From Raphanus sativus (taxonomy: Eukaryota; Streptophyta; Magnoliopsida; Brassicales; Brassicaceae): DNA of 64,000 nt. The notes below the pieces were generated by a model that saw only the letters and a program-made list of their open reading frames with translations, was not told the DNA's origin and made no database searches. Of this stretch, positions 58,059 through 64,000 are shown one piece after another. Position numbers and translations under genes: made by a program. The stretch lies in assembly GCF_000801105.2 (NCBI RefSeq), contig NC_079518.1:19820800-19884799 (forward strand). Reading direction: 5' to 3'. Positions within the stretch are counted from its first letter, which is position 1; every line of letters begins with the position of its first letter.

Positions 58059-59283
58059 CTAGATTTTGACCCGCGCTTAAGAAGCGCGGCTATTTTGTTG
58101 TTGTAAATCCGTTAAAATTGAAATAATTCTTAATCATTTATTAATTATAATTTATTTAAAAATATTATATTCTAATGTACGAGGTCAAAACAACTTTTTG
58201 TATGTTTCATATCCGTTTGAGATTTTAGATCTAGTTACTCATATATAGTCCGATTTAGATTTACTAAAATACTTGTCAATCAGATTAACAGTATATTTGA
58301 AGATGAATTCATGTGTTTTACATTATAGAACTAAGAGAATGAATTTGTGTGTGTTTATAGTGTAATTAGCAATAATTTTTATTAAATTTAGTTCTATTTA
58401 TATTAATTATCAAAACAAATATTTTTTGTATCTATTCTATTGATAAAAATATTAAATTTTTAATACTTAAAAAGCATCAATACTATTATCATAAAACAAC
58501 ATTTAAAAGATGATGAAAAGTATGTATACTATAATCATAAACTTGAATTTCAACTTGAAAAATGAGTTTTAAAGTAAAAATTGATATAAAATACATATTC
58601 TAAGTTGTTTGTATTTGTTAATTTTCCATAATATAGTTTAAGTGGTTGTATATGAATTATAGTAAAACTCAATTAAATAAGTTGGGCCGAGGATAATCTT
58701 TAACTAACTTCATATGCATTTTTCAAATTTGTTCAGTACTTGTATGTTAATATCGTTTTATGAACTGTAAATAATATAATATACTACTAAGTTTGATTGG
58801 TTCTATCATAAAAAAATGATTTTGTGATAATTATTTATAATACTTCATTAACTCATTTTTCTAAATAACATGTTATTATATATATGTTATTTAATTCAAA
58901 TGACATATACAGATCTTAATTTATGAATTAATATAAAAAATTATATAATATACATGGTCACATACGTAATAGATTAGTCTATGGACCCACGAGTTTATAT
59001 TATTGCATCAAAAAATATGTTGATTAGTAAATCATATATGAGATATCAATAACTAAATGGATAAATTTATAATGAAGGGGTGGAATTTATAGAAGGTAAT
59101 ATAGTAGTTACAATAAATATAAGAGTGCCACACTTATAATATCTAAAGAAAATCAGAGAAAATTATGATAATATATTGTTAGGTGAAATATAAGTAAGAC
59201 CGTGAAATTATTAGCTCCTAGGAAATAGCCAAACAATTTTTTAAGTAGATTTATTAAAACTCATTTCCTTTTAATAGTATTGA
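58059..59283 (-). mobile_element. Non-autonomous Helitron (1225 bp)
   Basis: On the minus strand it starts TCAATACTATTAAAAGGAA at 59283 and ends with a CCGCGCTT-CTT-AAGCGCGG hairpin and CTAG (58062-58059). The outer bases are A at 58058 and T at 59284 on the plus strand, the expected site. The hairpin is the same as in the Helitron ending at 49127, so they belong to one family. AT-rich interior, no coding frame. Confidence 0.9.
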
Positions 59284-59426
59284 TGAACAATTATCGATGT
59301 ATAAAAAAATTGAAATAACAGAAATAATATATTTTAAAAGAAATAAAAATGATATGTTTTTCATATATTATGTTTGAAGCTCGCGGGCGATAGAGAAGGA
59401 TTACATTTATCTTGTCTATGTATTTG

Positions 59427-59912
59427 TCAATACAAGGACTTACTTTTATTCCATGGATCACAAAGATCAAACTCTTTAGTTATCCTGTTAAACTTACAAG
59501 GTCCGAGTGGTCTTATCTTCCACATACAATTATCGCACCAGAATTCGCCGGAATTATCTCGGGGCTCTTTATATATGTCAAACCAATAACTTCCAATATT
59601 TGGCAACACAAAATAACAGAAAAACAATGACCTTGCAAAGATATGACGCCGGAAACTAAATGACCACAATCCACGCGGTTGCAAACTCCGTTGACCCAAA
59701 TCATCGTCTTTCGATTTACAATGAAATGACACTTGACTACCAATATCGTTGATTATTTCTACAGTAACTTTTGCAAAAGGATTATAGGCAACTTTTGGTG
59801 GTGATGGACCATTTGGAACTGGATTCTTGTTGTTTATGTCCGCAAGTGATGAATATGTAGTTATGAAGACAATCGATATGAATAGGGATAGATAACGTTT
59901 TCGAATATCCAT
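59427..59912 (-). CDS. Plant self-incompatibility S1 homologue (SPH family), secreted
   Basis: Intact single-exon frame of 161 residues, the usual size for the family. Residues 1-24 form a signal peptide (hydrophobic LSLFISIVFITTYSSLA). The mature part begins with an Asn/Pro-rich stretch, then the S1 fold: VTVEIINDIGSQVSFHCKSK, DDDLGQRSL, GLWSFSFRRHI, LFFCYF, WFDIYK, CDNCMWKI, GPCKF, CDPWNK. The spaced cysteines would form disulfides outside the cell. S1 itself controls pollen rejection in poppy; Brassicaceae homologues form a large family of small secreted proteins, mostly of unknown role and often expressed in reproductive tissue. The gene stands alone between Helitrons. The ATG is the only start that gives a signal peptide. 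Confidence 0.9.
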   Translation of the reverse strand: MDIRKRYLSLFISIVFITTYSSLADINNKNPVPNGPSPPKVAYNPFAKVTVEIINDIGSQVSFHCKSKDDDLGQRSLQPRGLWSFSFRRHIFARSLFFCYFVLPNIGSYWFDIYKEPRDNSGEFWCDNCMWKIRPLGPCKFNRITKEFDLCDPWNKSKSLY

Positions 59913-60070
59913 TTTTATGGTAAAGGAGAGTATAGGCTTATAGCTAATATGATGTTGTTCACTTGTTTATTAATGGGTTCGATATAGTAATGCCAATATA
60001 TTGTGAGATAGAGTCAGCGGTCATTTATATTTCTTTCCATAAATATATTATACGAATATTATTTTTCTTA
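59913..60070 (-). promoter_or_regulatory. Upstream region of the SPH gene
   Basis: Only about 160 bp separate the ATG from the next Helitron-like end (60071). TATA-like sequence on the minus strand lies near 60045-60055. The promoter may therefore extend into the Helitron sequence. Confidence 0.4.
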
Positions 60071-60541
60071 TCTCTATAATATTATTTGAGAAGTCAGTTT
60101 ACTATGTGTCGCGCTCACGTTAACTCTCACAATGGTTGATTACATTGATACCCTTAATGAATTAAAATATTACATTTATTACCTATTATTTTTTTAAGTT
60201 TCCTTTTTGAAATTTTCCATATAACATATATATTAAAAAGGAAAATTTATAAATTTTAAAAATCGAATTTAAAAACGAAAATATATGTATAATAATATGA
60301 TTCATTAAAAAGGAAATTTCACAAGATAGTAGTATTCTATTTTAAAAATATTTTTAAATAACATAAATTATAATTTTGAAGTCATAAATACTTACTTTAT
60401 ATCTATTGCTTCTTAAATGAAAATATATATTTGTATATAATGTGATTTCATAAAAATAAATTTCAGAAAGATAATCTTGATATTAAAAAAGAAATATTAT
60501 TTATTTTAAAACATAATTTTAAACAATACAAAATATATCTA
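60071..60541 (+). mobile_element. Helitron 5' terminal segment, incomplete
   Basis: Begins TCTCTATAATATTATTTGAG then AAGTCAGTTT, ATGTGTCGC and CTCAC, the same series that starts the complete Helitron at 60542. Preceding base A. It contains two diverged copies of a roughly 115-bp AT-rich segment (from about 60285 and 60420). No 3' end before 60541, so it is a truncated relative or the upstream half of a tandem arrangement. Confidence 0.6.
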
Positions 60542-61347
60542 TCTATAATATAATTTGAGAAGTCAGTTTCTTATGTGTCGCACTCACATTATGCACTCTA
60601 ATATATCCAAATGATAACTAAATCAATAGTAAAAATAACAAAATCGAGTAGATTTAACATAACACATGCAACTTAATATATTCACAACATGAGTAACTCG
60701 ACTAATCCAACTTATATCTAATATCATAGATTAAACTACAATAATAATATATATTTTATGGTAATAATTAATTTTATAAATATAAATTATAGAATGAGTC
60801 AAAATATTATTAACAAATGAAAGTAAAATATTAACCAACTGTTACAATTTAGTTTTTTTGTAAAATTTATATATGTAAGCATGAGACTTGATAATATCAT
60901 CGTTATATTAATTTATTGAATTTGGAATTCGACACTTTAGTTTATCTTTTATTTCATTCTAAGCACAATATATCTTAATTTATAAATAATCAACCTAAAA
61001 TATATTTGCATATAAAAGATAACCAACCAACCGAGTAACCTAAATGCAAATAATAAATTTAATCAAAATTTAATATAGTAGAATAAAAGATATTATAATT
61101 GAATTCAAAGAAATAAATGCAAATCAATATATCCAAGTGATAACTAAATCGACTGTAAAAACAACAAAATTGACAACTTATAACATATCTAAAATCGAAT
61201 GTCTAATTAAAGTAATATAATATTATTAATATAAACTATGCATACAATTATAAACTAATATAAAATTAAAAATAAATAACAATTCATTATTATAGTATTA
61301 CTATATAAATACTTATACCCGTGCATGAGCACGGGAAAATCACCTAG
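60542..61347 (+). mobile_element. Non-autonomous Helitron (806 bp)
   Basis: Starts TCTATAATATAATTTGAG after A (60541). Ends with hairpin CCCGTGC-AT-GAGCACGGG, AAAATCAC and CTAG (61344-61347), followed by T. AT-rich interior without coding capacity. Confidence 0.88.
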
Positions 61348-61477
61348 TATTAACATATATGGTCAAACTTTTTAGTCAGGCAACGTTAGAGCATCCGCAG
61401 CCGTTACAATTTCTCAACTAATCTCTTCGACATATAATAATTATACAGTTTCACATTTTAATTAAAATTTATATCCT

Positions 61478-61620
61478 TCTATATATTAAAAGAGAAGTAC
61501 ATTTGCCATGTCGCTCATACAGAGCTTTTCAGCCGAAATCTAACGATTTTATTGGTTGATTTTTTAGAATTTTTTTTTTGATTTATTTTTGTGGTCGAGA
61601 TGCTAATAGGAAAGTTACAC
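61478..61620 (+). mobile_element. Helitron-like 5' terminus
   Basis: Plus-strand TCTATATATTAAAAGAGAAG from 61478 matches the 5' consensus of the Helitrons here, though the preceding base is T. It runs into the tandem array at 61622. No matching 3' end found. Confidence 0.45.
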
Positions 61621-61621
61621 T

Positions 61622-61845
61622 AATTGATAATCTCATTAATTATAACTTGCGCAAGAATAATAATAAATACGTGTATTAATTGTTAATCTCATTAATTATA
61701 ACTTGCGCAAGAATAATAATAAATACATGTATTAATTGTTAATCTCATTAAGTATAACTTGCGCAAGAATAATAATAAATACATGTATTAATTGTTAATC
61801 TCATTAATTATAACTTGTACAAAAATAATAAGAACATGGTAATAT
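61622..61845. repeat. 56-bp tandem array, about four copies
   Basis: The phrase AATCTCATTAATTATAACTT starts at 61629, 61685, 61741 and 61797, an exact 56-base period. The first three units are nearly identical; the fourth diverges after about 30 bases. Confidence 0.95.
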
Positions 61846-62649
61846 CATCTTATGACAATAAAAATTTAATATATTTCCTTAAACGATTTTATTATTTATT
61901 GTATGAATATTACCTTGGCGCCATTAATACTCTTCACGCTCACTTTATATATAGAGGTGAATGTCGAATCTTTTCATCATGGGTTTGTTTGTAATCGTGT
62001 TCTAGGGTTTAGTATCTGTTTTGATTTAATTGGGTTTTGTTTTTTTGTATCTTTAAGATGATTGTTGGGAAAATTGCTAAAACCAACTCAAATATTGATT
62101 GCAACCCTAAAAGTATATCTCATATTCAATCAATTGCAAACCCAACCTAAAGTGGTGTTAAAACTACTATTTAGCCCTTGTGACCAAAAAAAAAACATAA
62201 AGTCATTTTACTGTTCTGTCCTTCGTAAGTCTACACATAACAAACATAGTCTACATATCCGTAGACGTCGTACACAGTCTACACTGTTGACTTAATTTGT
62301 AGTCTACATTTTAATTTGATCTAGTTAATTACGTTTAAAAATATATAAAATTAATTTTTGTGAAATTATTAATTAATCATCAATTTAAAGGTTAATATAA
62401 AGTTTATAAACTAAATTTGTATATAAGTGAACAACTAAAAAGAATATATGTTGATTTGGTAACCATGTGAGACAATGTTTATGATTTAGTAACAAAAGGT
62501 CATATAACATGTTATATCTTTAAATGTTAGATCTTTAGGGTTAGATTTAGATTGAATTTTTTTTTTTAAATTAACATATTATTACTGAGTAGTTTATATT
62601 TTGTAAATTTAATACAATAAAGTTGAGACTCTTTTGATTATCAAATAAA

Positions 62650-63025
62650 CATTTAGGGTTTGAGTTTTGTGGTTTAGGGTTTCGTAGACTTACAAATCAG
62701 TCTACTTTGGTGAGTGTAAACTGTCTTTAAGATCTATTCTCATCGAATTTAACCTAACCCGATTTAACCAAGTAAATTCAAACATAATCCAATTTAAACT
62801 AAGCCTTTACATTTAGGGTTTGAGTTTGTGGTTTAGGGTTTCGTAGACTTACAAATCAATCTACTTTAGTGAGCGTAGACTATCTTTAAATTCTATTCTC
62901 ATCGAATTTAACCTAACCGGATTTAACCAAGTAAATTCTAACCTAATTCAATTTAAACCAAGCCTTAACATTTATGGTTTGGATTTGTGGTTTAGGGTTT
63001 TGTAGACCTACAATAAAGTCTTTAT
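62650..63025. repeat. 160-bp tandem repeat with telobox-like motifs
   Basis: ACATTTAGGGTTTGAG begins at about 62650 and 62810, and a diverged copy at 62968. Each unit has two TTTAGGGTTT-type motifs, a CGTAGACTTACAAATCA stretch and a GAATTTAACCTAACC stretch. The third copy is cut after about 60 bases. Confidence 0.9.
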
Positions 63026-63339
63026 ATCTAGAGACATATTTTTCAGTTTGAATTTTTAAATTTTGTTTACAAAATATGATTATTTTTAAATTAAGTGAGT
63101 TTCTTAAGAATTAAAATGTAAAATCATATACTATAACTATTAAAAATAAAGAAAAAAATTTAATAAATCATATATTAAAATTATCAAAAATAAAGAAAAA
63201 ATAAATAATGAAATTATCATAGTAAACTTTCTAAAAGGTCTACTAAGTTACAATAAAATATACTCTAAGAATTTTAATTTTAGTAGACTTCAAAAGAAGT
63301 CTACAGTGTCGTAAATTTTAACCTAGTTTTATTTTTGTC

Positions 63340-63477
63340 TCCCTATATAAATGAAATTTACACAACATCTCTCCAAAATGGCTGCATATCTCACTTCTCT
63401 CTAAAACTCTCTCCCTTCTCTCTAAAATTCTCTCACTTCTCTTATATCTTTCTCATAATATCATCTTGTTATATTAG
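63340..63477 (+). promoter_or_regulatory. TATA box and pyrimidine-rich leader
   Basis: CTATATAAATG near 63343-63353 is a good TATA box. It is followed by TACACAACATCTCTCC and a long CT-rich stretch (63380-63450) typical of plant 5' leaders, then an AG acceptor-like site at 63476-63477. It suggests a transcription unit running to the right. Confidence 0.5.
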
Positions 63478-63741
63478 GTATTATGATTCATGGTTTTCAT
63501 CATCTCCTTTACAAATGTAAGTTTTAGATCTGTAGATTTTAAATATGTACTTTTATGTTATTTATTTCTCACAATATTATCTTTTTTTGTAGGTATTATT
63601 ATATATGGTTTTCATCTTCTCCTCTAAAAATGTAAGTGTTAGATCTATAGATTTTAAATGTGTAATTTTATGTAATTTCTTTCTCACAATATTTTTTTGT
63701 AGGTATTATCAATCATGATTTTCATCTTCTCCTCTAAAAAT
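63478..63741 (+). repeat. Three 39-bp exon-like units in tandem
   Basis: Units 63478-63516, 63593-63631 and 63703-63741 are each exactly 39 bp. Each is preceded by a T-rich tract and AG and followed by GTAAG. They are spaced 115 and 110 bases apart, and the intervening sequences (GTAAG..TTAGATCT..TTTTTGTAG) are also repeated. No single frame is open in all three. Confidence 0.7.
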
Positions 63742-64000
63742 GTAAGTTTTAGATCTATAGATTTTAAATGTGTATTTATATGTTATATTCAAATAAAATT
63801 ATAGATCAATCTCTGTGTATTTAATTTGCTACTATTTTATCTTATAAATTCTATTTTGAAGTATTTCCAGATTTAAAACTAGATTTACATTTAAAAATGT
63901 ACACATTTTCCAGATCTGAAAAATATCAGATAGTGTAGACTTCTAATGAAGTTTGCTTATAAGTTAAGGCTAGTAGACTTCATATTAAACCACAAAATTT

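Larger units (their letters stand above)
62067..64000 (+). mobile_element. VANDAL-like (non-TIR MULE) terminal region, running off the edge
   Basis: Begins GGGAAAATTGCTAAAACC, which resembles the ends of Arabidopsis VANDAL-group MULEs. The following 1.9 kb carries at least a dozen GTAGAC or GTCTAC motifs in both orientations, two sets of tandem repeats and a TATA-led leader. Such arrays of short motifs are typical of MULE and CACTA subterminal regions. No transposase is present inside the window. The family call is inference. Confidence 0.45.

Noticed and set aside
61622..61845. CRISPR-like array
   Set aside because: The units are directly adjacent 56-bp tandem repeats without unique spacers, in plant nuclear DNA.

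Overview
The window is nuclear DNA from a dicot plant, most probably a Brassicaceae species (Brassica/Raphanus/Arabidopsis relatives). The evidence is the element types (Athila, an Endovir/Sirevirus-type copia, Helitrons ending in a GC hairpin plus CTAG, an Emigrant MITE), an S1-homologue (SPH) gene, and a bZIP gene of a type I know from Arabidopsis. It is a gene-poor, transposon-dense region. I see only three host genes that look intact: a bZIP transcription factor (35149-36491, minus), an RPA-interacting-protein gene with six coding exons (52773-53918, plus) and a secreted SPH-family gene (59427-59912, minus). I saw no rRNA, tRNA or CRISPR array.

1-18463 is a nest of LTR retrotransposons. 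Two nearly identical minus-strand Athila (Ty3/gypsy) sequences lie either side of a run of exactly 100 N (7233-7332). Copy A (1-7232) carries gag, a long open pol frame and the start of a third ORF. Copy B (7333-14451) carries a pol full of single-base indels, gag, a tRNA-Asp-type primer site and a 1148-bp LTR. The LTR end at 14451 cuts into the RNase H domain of a plus-strand Sirevirus. That element continues with an intact 560-codon env-position ORF, several polypurine tracts and an LTR to about 18463. The Athila doubling may be real or an assembly artefact at the gap.

18464-27000 holds Helitron ends (19613, 20381), a LINE 3' tail, a degenerate Tat-type gypsy element (22733-24392) with a strong G-quadruplex motif at its LTR edge, and an Athila-like LTR (25422-26657). 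27000-33960 is one minus-strand LINE that was later hit by a solo LTR (27204-27746, target duplication CTAGG) and a hAT-like element (30894-31589, target duplication CTAGCCTG). Its reading frame continues across both insertions.

34000-41500 contains the bZIP gene, AT-rich repeat copies, a Stowaway-type MITE (38780-39041), a hAT-type MITE (39192-39585) and a decayed coding relic. 41491-45448 is a LINE with a perfect 19-bp target duplication. 45800-49127 is a Helitron-like block with one exon of an RPA70-like OB-fold protein. 50633-51179 is an Emigrant/pogo MITE.

52700-64000 holds the RPA-interacting-protein gene, a 5'-truncated LINE with target duplications and an internal 229-bp tandem duplication, and at least three Helitrons with both ends defined and the expected A/T insertion site (57228-57891, 58059-59283, 60542-61347). 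The SPH gene sits between two of these. A 56-bp tandem array follows. From about 62067 to the right edge there is a sequence resembling the terminus of a non-TIR MULE (VANDAL-like): dispersed GTAGACTT/AAGTCTAC motifs, 160-bp tandem repeats, a TATA-led leader and three 39-bp exon-like units with splice signals. That right-edge region is the least explained and most unusual part of the window.
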